A stretch of 64,000 bases of DNA from Candidatus Sulfuritelmatomonas gaucii (lineage in GTDB: Bacteria > Acidobacteriota > Terriglobia > Terriglobales > Acidobacteriaceae), in contig OKRB01000085.1 of NCBI GenBank assembly GCA_900290245.1, positions 24,133-88,132 on the forward strand. Direction: 5' to 3'. Made by a program: the position numbers and the translations under genes. This document shows positions 33,500 to 43,904 of this stretch, piece after piece. The notes under the pieces are model-generated. The model made no database searches, was not told the origin of the DNA, and saw only the letters and a program-made list of their open reading frames with translations. How positions within the stretch are numbered: position 1 is the first letter of the stretch; the number at the start of each line of letters is the position of its first letter.

Positions 33500-36265
33500 A
33501 TGAAAATCCGTTGTGGCGCAACAATGCGCGTCTTCCCCCTCATCGTGATGCTCTTCGGCCTGCTCTCCCTGCACGCGCAAAGTGGCAGCGCCGGCACCCT
33601 CCATGGCACAGTCACCGATCCGAGCGGCGCTGTGGTTCCTGGCGCAACCGTACACCTCACACACGCTACCAGTGGGTTCAGCCGGACCGCAACCACTGAC
33701 GCCACTGGCCAGTTCAGTTTTTCCAATGTCCCCTTCGACCCATACCAGCTCGAAGTTTCCGCCAGGGGTTTCGCCTCATTGGTCCAGATCACATCCATCG
33801 ATTCAGCCGTAGGTACCAACCTCAATCTCGTGCTGCAAATCGCCGGCGCGAGCCAGACCGTCATGGTCGAATCGCAAGGTCCGCTCGTTGAAGACACCTC
33901 CACTTACCACACCGACGTCGACCGTGACCTCTTCAACAAGGTGCCGCTCGAGAGCGCGTCCTCCACGCTCAGCTCTCTCGTCACCGAGACTGCACCCGGC
34001 GTCTCGGCTGATTCGAACGGTCTCTTTCACGGTCTGGGCGACCACGCTTCCAACTCGTTCTCCGTCGACGGCCAGCCGATCACTGACCAGCAGAGTAAAG
34101 TGTTCTCCAACCAGCTTCCGTCCAACGCCGTTCAATCCCTTGAAGTCATTGAGGGCGCGCCGCCTGCGCAATATGGCGATAAAACCAGCCTTGTCATCGT
34201 TGCCACAACGCGCTCCGGCCAGGGTGTCACCAAGCCTACGGGTGACATCTCTGCCTCCTACGGCGCCTTCGGCTCGGCAACCGGTGGCTTCAATCTCGCT
34301 TATGGCGGACAGAATTGGGGCAACTTCGTCGAAATGGACGGGCTCAACACCGGGCGCTTCCTTGATCCGCCGGAATTCTCCGTCTTTCATGCCAGGGGCA
34401 ATGAGGAAAATATCTTCGACCGCATCGATTACTCATTCACCTCGGCCGACTCCGTCCACCTTGACCTGAACAACACTCGCTCCTGGTTCCAGAACCCCAA
34501 CTCATTCGACAATCTCAACGTGCAGAATGTGATTGCCGGAGGAGCGAGCGCCAACCCAACCTTCGGCGACGTGGGCAATACGGACCAGCGTTCGCAGATC
34601 GAAACCTACAATATCGCTCCCACGTACACGCGTGTCTTGAGCAACAGCGCGGTGCTGAATTTCAGTGTCTACACGCGCCGGGACGGCTATCACTACTACC
34701 CCAGCAACAATCCTCTGGCCGACCTTGGCCCCGCCGATCTGCAAACCTCCTCCATCGCGCAGTACCGCACATTGACTAACACGGGTACGCACGCGGATTA
34801 CACCTGGGTACGTGGGCGCCAGAACGTGCTCGCCGGAATTCAGTATGAGCAAACCTTCCTCCGCGAGCACGACAATTTCGGTGTCGTCGACTCAACCCTC
34901 AACTCGCCCTGTGTGGACGCGAGCGGCAACATGCTGCCGGGATACGCGAATCCATCGCAATGCCCCAACGGCGGCGCGTCAGGCCCCAACGCAAATCCCG
35001 CCTACCTGTCCGTGCTTGCGCCCTACGACCTTACGCGCGGCGGTTCTTATTACCCCTTCTTCGGTCATACCGATGTAAAGGAGCTGGCTCTCTACATCGA
35101 AGACAAAATCAAGCTCGGTAACTGGAATTTGAATCTGGGTATTCGCGGCGATAAATACAACGGGCTGACCAGCGCCAGCCAGGCTGAGCCGCGCCTCGGT
35201 GTTGCTTACAACATCAAGCCCACAAATACGGTCGCCAGCATCTCCTATGCGCGCACCCTCGAAACCCCGTTCAACGAGAATCTGGTGTTATCGAGCCAGG
35301 GATGTGCAGATTTCGTGCTTTCGCCTATTCTGCTTTGCACCTCCGGCGTCCAGGGAATCTTGCAGCCCGGTTATCGCAACGAATTCCACGCCAGTTTCCA
35401 GCAGGGCTTTGGCAAATACCTTGTCGTTAGCGGGGAGTACATCTGGAAGTACACCCACAACGCGTTCGACTTTGCAGTCCTCGGAAATACACCCATCTTC
35501 TTCCCCATTGACTGGCACAACTCAAAGATCCCGGGATACGCACTGCACGCTGAAGTGCCGAATCTCCGCGGCTTCAGCGCATACTTCGACGGATCATCGG
35601 TCGCCGCCCGTTTCTTCCCGCCGCAGGTGGCTGGTGCCGGCGCCACCGTCGGACAAACCGGCTTACCCTTCCGCATTGATCACGACGAAAACTTCAACCA
35701 GACCTCGCACCTCCAATACACGCTCTCGCGCGACGACTGGTGGAACGGACTGTGGGGAGGTTTCAACTGGCGCTATGATTCCGGCTTGGTTGCCGGTAAC
35801 GCTCCATGCTACGGCACCACTGACCCGAACAGCCCCTGCCTGGCTTCTTCGACCATACTTGGCGGTCAATCCGCCATCAGCATGGTCAACGCGGTTGGTA
35901 TTCCGCTCACCGCCGACCAGCAGTTCCAGGCGGGCTTCATGTGCGCAGGCCAGAAAGCGGCGCCAACCAGTCCGCTGCCCTCCGTCTGCCCGGCCAACGA
36001 ATTCAGCTCCAGCCTGATCAACATCCCCGCTCCCAACACCGGCGACAACGACCACAATCCTCAGCGCATTGCGCCACGCAGCCTCTTCGATGTGTCGCTC
36101 GGTAAAAGCAACATCTTCCACAAGGAGCATTACAAGACAGACCTTGACTTCACAGCGATTAACGTCATCAACAAGTACGCGCTCTACAACTTTCTCTCGA
36201 CCTTCAGCGGCACGCATTACGTCACTCCCCGCGCCATGACCGCGAAAATTACGGTGAATTTCTGA
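33500..36265 (+). CDS. TonB-dependent receptor with carboxypeptidase-regulatory-like N-terminal domain (Oar-type)
   Basis: 921 residues, CAGGAGA before ATG, signal peptide about 1-28 ending HAQS. Residues 35-125 are a CarboxypepD_reg-like fold (LHGTVTDPSGAVVPGATV, TDATGQFSFSNVPFDPYQLEV). The plug follows (ETAPGVSADSNGLFHGLG, VIEGAPPAQYGDKTSLVI), then a large barrel ending in aromatic residues, YVTPRAMTAKITVNF, the usual outer-membrane C-terminus. Such receptors are abundant in Acidobacteriota and take up unknown ligands. It follows the metal operon on the same strand at 181 bp, so uptake or secretion of a metal-bound compound is possible. Regulation and ligand are unknown. Confidence 0.9.
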   Translation: MKIRCGATMRVFPLIVMLFGLLSLHAQSGSAGTLHGTVTDPSGAVVPGATVHLTHATSGFSRTATTDATGQFSFSNVPFDPYQLEVSARGFASLVQITSIDSAVGTNLNLVLQIAGASQTVMVESQGPLVEDTSTYHTDVDRDLFNKVPLESASSTLSSLVTETAPGVSADSNGLFHGLGDHASNSFSVDGQPITDQQSKVFSNQLPSNAVQSLEVIEGAPPAQYGDKTSLVIVATTRSGQGVTKPTGDISASYGAFGSATGGFNLAYGGQNWGNFVEMDGLNTGRFLDPPEFSVFHARGNEENIFDRIDYSFTSADSVHLDLNNTRSWFQNPNSFDNLNVQNVIAGGASANPTFGDVGNTDQRSQIETYNIAPTYTRVLSNSAVLNFSVYTRRDGYHYYPSNNPLADLGPADLQTSSIAQYRTLTNTGTHADYTWVRGRQNVLAGIQYEQTFLREHDNFGVVDSTLNSPCVDASGNMLPGYANPSQCPNGGASGPNANPAYLSVLAPYDLTRGGSYYPFFGHTDVKELALYIEDKIKLGNWNLNLGIRGDKYNGLTSASQAEPRLGVAYNIKPTNTVASISYARTLETPFNENLVLSSQGCADFVLSPILLCTSGVQGILQPGYRNEFHASFQQGFGKYLVVSGEYIWKYTHNAFDFAVLGNTPIFFPIDWHNSKIPGYALHAEVPNLRGFSAYFDGSSVAARFFPPQVAGAGATVGQTGLPFRIDHDENFNQTSHLQYTLSRDDWWNGLWGGFNWRYDSGLVAGNAPCYGTTDPNSPCLASSTILGGQSAISMVNAVGIPLTADQQFQAGFMCAGQKAAPTSPLPSVCPANEFSSSLINIPAPNTGDNDHNPQRIAPRSLFDVSLGKSNIFHKEHYKTDLDFTAINVINKYALYNFLSTFSGTHYVTPRAMTAKITVNF

Positions 36266-36292
36266 TTTGAGCGGATCGTAAAAGCTGGTAAA

Positions 36293-36330
36293 ACAGAATG
36301 GGCAGGCCGCTCAAGCCTGCCCGCTTCTGT
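36293..36330. terminator. Bidirectional terminator between convergent genes
   Basis: ACAGAA-T-GGGCAGG (36293-36306) pairs with CCTGCCC-GC-TTCTGT (36316-36330). It lies exactly between the end of the receptor gene (36265) and the end of the macro-domain gene (36344), and could stop transcription from both sides. No T-run is present. Confidence 0.6.
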
Positions 36331-36343
36331 TGGTCGCAGTCGT

Positions 36344-36859
36344 TCAGGAGAGTTTGTCCACTTCTCGCCGGTAAGCCTGATAAATCTCATCCCCAAAGCA
36401 GGCAAAAATCACCTTCTGGATCGCATCGCTCGAGATCAACTCCGCCACCGTCTCTCCGACCGCGATCTTCACCGCCCGCTCCAGCGGAAACCGATACACT
36501 CCGCAGCTGATCGCCGGAAACGCCAGCGACCGGATCCCATTCTCGCGTGCAATCTTGAACGCCGACCGATAGCAGTTAGCCAGTAGCTCCGGCTCGCCGC
36601 GTTCGCCGCCAGTCCACACCGGCCCGACAGTATGGATCACAAACTTCGCCGGCAGCCGGTAGCCCTTGGTTAGCCGCGCCTCGCCCGTCGGGCAGCCGCC
36701 AATCTGGTAGCACTCGTCAAAAAGCTCCGGCCCCGCCGCGCGGTGGATCGCCCCATCGACGCCGCCTCCGCCCAGCAGCGAAGTATTCGCCGCGTTCACA
36801 ATTGCATCTACGGCGAGTGTCGTGATATCCGCCTTCAGAACTTCAATCTTGCTCGACAT
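36344..36859 (-). CDS. Macro-domain O-acetyl-ADP-ribose deacetylase-like protein
   Basis: 171 residues from ATG 36859 (AGAGG upstream); a longer frame upstream is not supported. The YmdB/MacroD features are clear: VLKADITTLAVDAIVNAANTSLLGGGGVDGAIHRAAGPE (two Asn, GGGGVDGAI loop), then CPTGEARLTKGYRL, VIHTVGPVW, FPAISCGVYRFPLERA. These hydrolyse O-acetyl-ADP-ribose or mono-ADP-ribose on proteins. The protein is cytoplasmic. It is divergent from pyrG across 215 bp, with no shared operon. Confidence 0.92.
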   Translation of the reverse strand: MSSKIEVLKADITTLAVDAIVNAANTSLLGGGGVDGAIHRAAGPELFDECYQIGGCPTGEARLTKGYRLPAKFVIHTVGPVWTGGERGEPELLANCYRSAFKIARENGIRSLAFPAISCGVYRFPLERAVKIAVGETVAELISSDAIQKVIFACFGDEIYQAYRREVDKLS

Positions 36860-36963
36860 CGCAGCCTCTTCTCGAAAGCATCGTATCGCTCGTGATCCTG
36901 CTCCGTCACGTTTTCCGCAAGCCACACATTTCAGAGTCATTACCGAGAGATTCGGAGCGATGA

Positions 36964-38815
<1,852 letters not shown>

Positions 38816-39114
38816 ATGTACCGCGATCTGGCTCGGCCTCAGTCGCCGGACCTTTGCGTTCACAGTTTCAGCCCACCCTTCCCCGGTTCCCCAACCCCTT
38901 ATTCGGCGCGCTGCGTCTCGAATTTCGGTAAAAATCTCCTGAATTCCTCCTTTCCACAGCCCATCCTGTGCGCGTTTCCCGTCTCGTTTTCGTCCTATAA
39001 ACCGGTCCGGTACTATTTCGCAGAAACACCCTTCTGCGTCATTGACAAAGATTTCATCGCGGGCCTATCGTGTCTAGGTTTTTGGGGAAAAGAAAGAAAG
39101 GACGGAAATCGAAA

Positions 39115-39672
39115 ATGGTTGCCTACTTTCAGCTGCAGCCCCCCGAAACGGAGTTGCAGCAGTTGGCAGAGGAGTATTGGGAGAAGTCCGGCGAAAAAGA
39201 GCATGAACTCGAGAAAGCAGCGTTCGATGCTGGAGAAGCAATTCGCAAAGGAGACTATACCCTCGCAAATCTCGAAGCGATCGTGCGCTGGAAGTCAGAG
39301 CGCGCCGTACATTACCTGATCGGGAACAGCAGCGAAAAGATCCGGCGTGTGCTTTCGGTTGCCGCGTCGCCGGAATCGTCAACCGAGGCTGCTGTGAATG
39401 CCCTGCTCGAATTGCACGGCGTCGATCTGCCTGTGGCTTCGGCTATACTCGCCGCGATTTATCCTGAGCGTTACACGGTGCTCGATTTCCGGGTTCTTGA
39501 GGCCTTGGGACACGCGCGCCATGACGTACGCTTTTATGAGGAATATTTAGCCTTCTGCAAGCGCCTGGCCGAAAGCAACATCGTGAAACCGCAGAGCGAA
39601 CTGCCTGCGCCCACGCCGTTGCGCACGCTTGATCGCGCCCTGTGGGAGTGGACCCGCAGCCACATCGGGTAG
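39115..39672 (+). CDS. Helix-hairpin-helix-type hypothetical protein
   Basis: 185 residues. ATG 39115 is chosen because AAAGGAC lies about 14 nt upstream; a GTG at 39070 would add 15 basic residues. The protein is mostly helical. A segment LLELHGVDLPVASAILAAIYPERYTVLDFRVLEAL resembles the HhH region and following helix of DNA glycosylases and related proteins, and a similar pattern occurs in HhH-GPD-type proteins of unknown role. There is no visible iron-sulphur cysteine set or obvious catalytic Lys/Asp of a glycosylase that I can fix. A DNA-binding or nucleic-acid-linked role is therefore only suggested. It has no operon partners. Confidence 0.65.
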   Translation: MVAYFQLQPPETELQQLAEEYWEKSGEKEHELEKAAFDAGEAIRKGDYTLANLEAIVRWKSERAVHYLIGNSSEKIRRVLSVAASPESSTEAAVNALLELHGVDLPVASAILAAIYPERYTVLDFRVLEALGHARHDVRFYEEYLAFCKRLAESNIVKPQSELPAPTPLRTLDRALWEWTRSHIG

Positions 39673-39810
39673 ACGAGCAGAATCGATTGCCGATGTGCGA
39701 TTCCTTAACGCCGATCCTCGCTCCATTTTCCGGTTGCCGCGGGCTCGGGTGAGGCCTTCTCGCATGTCTTAATCGGCAAAGGGCTTGGAAGGCTCGGAAA
39801 GGCCCGACCG

Positions 39811-40200
39811 ATGAACCGTCGTAATAAGGTTGCGCGCGCTCTGGCGACCCTCGGCAGTGGTGTGCTGTTTCTGAGCGCCTGCCTTCACTGCATGGCTTAT
39901 ACGAAGATTTCTCCAGGCTTGAGCGCATCAAACCTGGCTGCTCCTTTGCAAGCCGTTTCACGAGTCGCTTTTCTGGCAATGGCTTGGGATTGGATCGTAT
40001 TGGGCAGCATTGTGATGCTTGCGATCTTTGCCGAAACGCGGCTCCGTAAGGCATTCGTTCTCATCTGCGGCATCGCCGTGCTTGTCGAAACAGGGCTCAC
40101 ACTTCCATTCGTCGGCCTCTTCATCGGCAACGAATTGATTGGCACTGCGGGATTGCTGATCTTCTGCGGCGGCCTGCTACTGCAGCGGTCCGATACCTGA
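39811..40200 (+). CDS. Small membrane protein of unknown function
   Basis: 129 residues with four hydrophobic segments (about residues 10-28, 45-70, 77-92, 97-124) and a lipobox-like FLSACLHC near residue 22, so the first segment may be a signal peptide or a helix. The basic N-terminus MNRRNKVARAL should stay in the cytoplasm. I do not recognise a family. It lies between the HhH gene and kdsA with no overlap, apparently monocistronic. Confidence 0.55.
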   Translation: MNRRNKVARALATLGSGVLFLSACLHCMAYTKISPGLSASNLAAPLQAVSRVAFLAMAWDWIVLGSIVMLAIFAETRLRKAFVLICGIAVLVETGLTLPFVGLFIGNELIGTAGLLIFCGGLLLQRSDT

Positions 40201-40332
40201 GCGCATAGATCCAAAGGCAAAGCATTCTTGTAAATCCGCCATCGGCCGGCACGAGTCCGCCCGTCGTGATTGGAGTGAACACCCGGATAATGATCCGCGA
40301 TTTGCTCCGCCGGCCCTGCCTGGTTTCTCCGC

Positions 40333-40399
40333 AGCCTAATCAATCCAACGGGTTTCCGTAGCCTAATCAATCCAACGGGAATCCCCACCAGAGTACAAT
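40333..40399 (+). promoter_or_regulatory. Direct repeat and -10 box before kdsA
   Basis: A 20-bp sequence beginning AGCCTAATCA occurs twice, at 40333-40352 and 40360-40379, period 27 bp. TACAAT (40394-40399) ends 7 nt before the GTG start of kdsA, with no Shine-Dalgarno. The second repeat copy covers the -35 region, so the duplication may affect kdsA transcription. Confidence 0.5.
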
Positions 40400-40406
40400 C
40401 GCCTTC

Positions 40407-41222
40407 GTGAGTCACTCGTTCGAAATTGGCCCCGTCCACGTCGGCGCGGGCCACTTTTTTCTCGTCGCAGGTCCCTGCGTCATCGAGTCCGAAACCCATG
40501 CCCGCACTATGGCTGAGGCGATTCAACGCATCGCCGCTGACCTTCACATCCCCTTCATCTTCAAGGCCAGCTACGACAAGGCGAATCGCACCAGCGTCAA
40601 GAGCTTTCGCGGCCCCGGACTCGTGGAAGGCACGCGCATTCTCAGCCGCCTCGCCAAAGACACAGGCCTTCCCGTCCTCACTGATGTGCACGAGCCTGGC
40701 CACTGCGAAATCGCTGCTGAAGCCGTCGATGTCCTGCAGATCCCCGCATTCCTCTGCCGCCAGACCGACCTGCTTGTGGCCGCAGGCAAAACCGGTCGCG
40801 CCGTCAACATCAAGAAGGGCCAGTTTGTCGCCCCCGGCGATATGAGCCACGGCGTCGAGAAAGTGCGCTCCACAGGCAACGAGCGCGTCTTCCTCACCGA
40901 GCGCGGCTCAACCTTCGGCTACAACAATCTCGTCGTCGACTTCCGCTCTCTCGCCATCATGCGCAAGCTTGCGCCCGTCGTCTTCGATGCCACCCACTCC
41001 GTGCAGCAGCCCTCGGCGGCCGATGGCGTCAGCGGCGGCCAGCCCGAGTTCATTCCGCTTCTCTCTCGCGCAGCCGTCGCCGCCGGCATCGACGGGCTTT
41101 TCCTCGAAGTTCACGACGATCCCCCGAACGCAAAATCCGACGGCGCAAATGCTCTCGACCTCAAGCTGCTCAAGCCGCTTCTCGAAACGCTTCTCGCCAT
41201 CCATTCCGCCGAGTCCGACTGA
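40407..41222 (+). CDS. kdsA: 3-deoxy-8-phosphooctulonate synthase
   Basis: 271 residues from GTG 40407 after a TACAAT box, leaderless-like. The DAHP-synthase-fold motifs are present: VAGPCVIES, FKASYDKANRTSVKSFRGPG, TDVHEPGHCEIAAE, QIPAFLCRQTDLL, VNIKKGQFVAPGDM and TERGSTFGYNNLVVDFR, ending DATHSVQQP and LFLEVHDDPPNAKSDG. The enzyme joins arabinose-5-phosphate and PEP to Kdo-8-phosphate for lipopolysaccharide core. It is near standard length and convergent with comEC. It fits an organism with an outer membrane. Confidence 0.94.
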   Translation: MSHSFEIGPVHVGAGHFFLVAGPCVIESETHARTMAEAIQRIAADLHIPFIFKASYDKANRTSVKSFRGPGLVEGTRILSRLAKDTGLPVLTDVHEPGHCEIAAEAVDVLQIPAFLCRQTDLLVAAGKTGRAVNIKKGQFVAPGDMSHGVEKVRSTGNERVFLTERGSTFGYNNLVVDFRSLAIMRKLAPVVFDATHSVQQPSAADGVSGGQPEFIPLLSRAAVAAGIDGLFLEVHDDPPNAKSDGANALDLKLLKPLLETLLAIHSAESD

Positions 41223-41265
41223 CTCATCGTGGGTGCTCTACCTCGCCGCGTCGTTGTTTTTGCGG

Positions 41266-43794
41266 CTAGGGTGGGGTCTGACATCCCATCTCCGCTTGCG
41301 CACTCACGCCGTCCAGCCGGAAACACGTTACCCCATTGATGTCTGTGCGGAACGTGCGCACGTGCGCCTCCTGCAATTCCTCGAGCACCTCCTGGCGCGG
41401 ATGTCCGTAGCGGTTGTGCAACCCGCAGGAGATGACCGCCCATTGCGGAGCCACGCGCGCCAGAAACTCCGGCCGCGTCGATGTAATGCTGCCGTGATGG
41501 CCAATTTTCAGTAGGGTGCTTGCCAGTCCAGGCTCAGTAAGCATCGCTTGCTCGATGGGTTCCTCCGCGTCGCCTTCGAGCAGCACCGAGGTTTGCCCAT
41601 ACGCCACGCGCAACACCAGAGAATCGTCGTTCGCAGGTTCCGCCCCCGGCTGATAATCCTGAAACGGCGCCAGCACGTTGACTTGTGTGCCGCCGAACGC
41701 AAACCCGTCGCCCGCCCTAAACGTTCGCACCTTCACGTGCATCGACTTCGCCTCGGCTAGCAGTGCGTTATAAGCCGCGACGTGCGGATTGTTGCCAATC
41801 CAGAGTTCATCCGGATGAAAGTTCCTCAAAACCGCCGGCAGCCCTCCCATATGATCGGAGTGCGCATGACTCAGCGCCACCGCGTCCAGATGACAAATGC
41901 CACGTGCCCACAGCGCCGGAGACACCACTTCTTCGCCAATGTCAAAATCTTGCGGAGCCGGGGTCCCCGCGGACAGGTCTTCGTCCGTGGGGTGGGGAGC
42001 CTGCCTCGGCCCTCCGCCAAATCCGCCCCCGTCCACCAGCAGCGTCTTCCCGTCGGGTGTGATCACGAGCAGCGAGTCGCCCTGACCCACATCGATCGCC
42101 TCCATGAGTATCGCACCGTGCGGCCGATCTACAGCCCGAGGCATCACCGCGGCCAGCGCAGCCAATACGAGAGCCGCGCAAGCCCCGCGCCGGAGCCAGC
42201 GATCTCCTCGCCCTGCGCTCGCATGAGCAAGCGCGATAGTAAGACCTAACAGCCCGCAGAACGCAAGAGACTGCCACAGCAACGGACCCGGAATCCGGAA
42301 ATCACCGAGCGTCATCGAGCCGAAAAAGTGCACCAACTGCACTCCAGTGTGCAACACCAGGGCCACAACCATCGCGGGGAACACGGCGGCAGCGGGCCAC
42401 ACCACCAGCGCCAGCAATGTGAGCAACGCTGCGGGCATCAGCACAGCCAGCAATGGCAAAATTAGGAAATTCACCGGCAGCGCGAAGATCGTAATGCGAT
42501 GGAAATCGGCAGCCATCGGCAGTGTCATCGCCAGCAGCGGAGCTGCAACGCCGGCTATGGCTATCACGGCCAACAGCGTCATCTGCAGGCCGGAATCAAA
42601 CACGCTCCGCGGGCTCACCACGAGCAGACATAACGCTGCAAATCCGATCGTGTTCATCGGGCTTCGCTCGCGATAAACAATCCGCCCCAGCATGTAAAGT
42701 GTCACCATCCACAGCGAACGCTGCACCGGCGTGGCGAATCCTGTGAACACCGCATAAGCAAACGAAGCAGCAATCGTTAGCAGTGTGGCCGGCACACGCG
42801 GCAGCCGCAGCCGCCGCGTGATCCAGAAAATGCATGCAGCCACAATCGCCAGGTGAAACCCTGAAACCACCAGCATGTGAAACGAACCCGTCCGCTCAAA
42901 GCCCACGCGCAACGAATGCGTCAGGTACGTGCGATCTCCGGCCACCATGGCTGCCAGCATCACAGCGTCGTCTTCACTCAGACGCAGTGGCGTTGGCAAC
43001 TTCGCCATCGCGGCAGGCAAACCAAGCAATCTTGCCGTCGTGGCATGCTGCCACCCGTGCACGCGGCACGCAATAGATTGTTGGCCCGAGGCGCGTGACC
43101 CCTCCAGCCGCTCCACACGGTCGAGATCGACGGTCGCCGTTGATGTGATTCCCTGGTCCAGAAGATAATCCGCGCGGCTCCAGACCCCGGGATCGTGATA
43201 GGTTTCGGGCTGTAGAATGCGCACCACTGCGCGAACGCGTTCACCGCATCCGAACGGATGAACGGCATCGTTCCCAGATGCATCAGCGGGCCATCGCACC
43301 GTCAGGCGAACACCGCCGGCAGCGGACTCCTGCGCATCGCTCTCGTCGTTGACCACCTCTACCGACGACACCCGCAGGTCGATTCGCTGCGAATACATCG
43401 TGGCCGATGGCTCGTCAACATTCTGCTCAAGCTCACTGCGCATCGGCCCCGCATCCACAACAGTGCCTTCCACGGTGCGCAGCAATCCGTCAGACAGCGT
43501 TGCCAGATCGGTTGCGGGCGCAGGCCGCGGCTCCATTTCGCCGCACCACGCTCCCAGCATCAGCCAAAGCGCGGCCATCGCGACCCATGCAATGCGTTGC
43601 GCGCGAAGCGCAACCAGTATGCACAGGCCGCCGACGACTGCCAGGGCAAGCAACAGAAATGTAGGCTTGAGCCATATCCGGCTCGTCAGGGCGATCCCTA
43701 TAGCAAAGAGCCACGCCGCATGGAAAAGCGGTACAGCCGTGAGGCCGGCCGCTGGCTGCTCGGGGTTCGCGGGATCCGATTGCATTGGGCCCAA
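41266..43794 (-). CDS. comEC: ComEC/Rec2-family DNA internalisation protein
   Basis: 842 residues. The N-terminal third has DUF4131-type helices and an OB-like region, then the Competence domain with about eight membrane helices (MVVSGFHLAIVAACIFW is the signature near residue 300). The C-terminus (about 570-842) is a metallo-beta-lactamase fold: IDVGQGDSLLV, then ALSHAHSDHMGGL near residue 640, and GDAEEPIEQAML plus LKIGHHGS. In transformation ComEC carries single-stranded DNA into the cytoplasm. The predicted start is TTG 43794; ATG three codons on is an alternative. It is 111 bp downstream of the rRNA methyltransferase gene's neighbour region, probably its own transcript. Confidence 0.9.
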   Translation of the reverse strand: MGPMQSDPANPEQPAAGLTAVPLFHAAWLFAIGIALTSRIWLKPTFLLLALAVVGGLCILVALRAQRIAWVAMAALWLMLGAWCGEMEPRPAPATDLATLSDGLLRTVEGTVVDAGPMRSELEQNVDEPSATMYSQRIDLRVSSVEVVNDESDAQESAAGGVRLTVRWPADASGNDAVHPFGCGERVRAVVRILQPETYHDPGVWSRADYLLDQGITSTATVDLDRVERLEGSRASGQQSIACRVHGWQHATTARLLGLPAAMAKLPTPLRLSEDDAVMLAAMVAGDRTYLTHSLRVGFERTGSFHMLVVSGFHLAIVAACIFWITRRLRLPRVPATLLTIAASFAYAVFTGFATPVQRSLWMVTLYMLGRIVYRERSPMNTIGFAALCLLVVSPRSVFDSGLQMTLLAVIAIAGVAAPLLAMTLPMAADFHRITIFALPVNFLILPLLAVLMPAALLTLLALVVWPAAAVFPAMVVALVLHTGVQLVHFFGSMTLGDFRIPGPLLWQSLAFCGLLGLTIALAHASAGRGDRWLRRGACAALVLAALAAVMPRAVDRPHGAILMEAIDVGQGDSLLVITPDGKTLLVDGGGFGGGPRQAPHPTDEDLSAGTPAPQDFDIGEEVVSPALWARGICHLDAVALSHAHSDHMGGLPAVLRNFHPDELWIGNNPHVAAYNALLAEAKSMHVKVRTFRAGDGFAFGGTQVNVLAPFQDYQPGAEPANDDSLVLRVAYGQTSVLLEGDAEEPIEQAMLTEPGLASTLLKIGHHGSITSTRPEFLARVAPQWAVISCGLHNRYGHPRQEVLEELQEAHVRTFRTDINGVTCFRLDGVSAQAEMGCQTPP

Positions 43795-43904
43795 AGTCGA
43801 AACGTGAGGTTGACTTCAAGCCTATCAGGAATGGAATTTTCCGGCACGCGCCGGCCGCAGCGTGCCTGATCTGATCCAGATTCCGCGCCACGAATCGGCG
43901 CAGC

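Noticed and set aside
38816-39319. A 167-codon plus-strand frame before and across the HhH gene
   Set aside because: It begins in repeat sequence, overlaps the HhH gene in another frame and shows no protein features.
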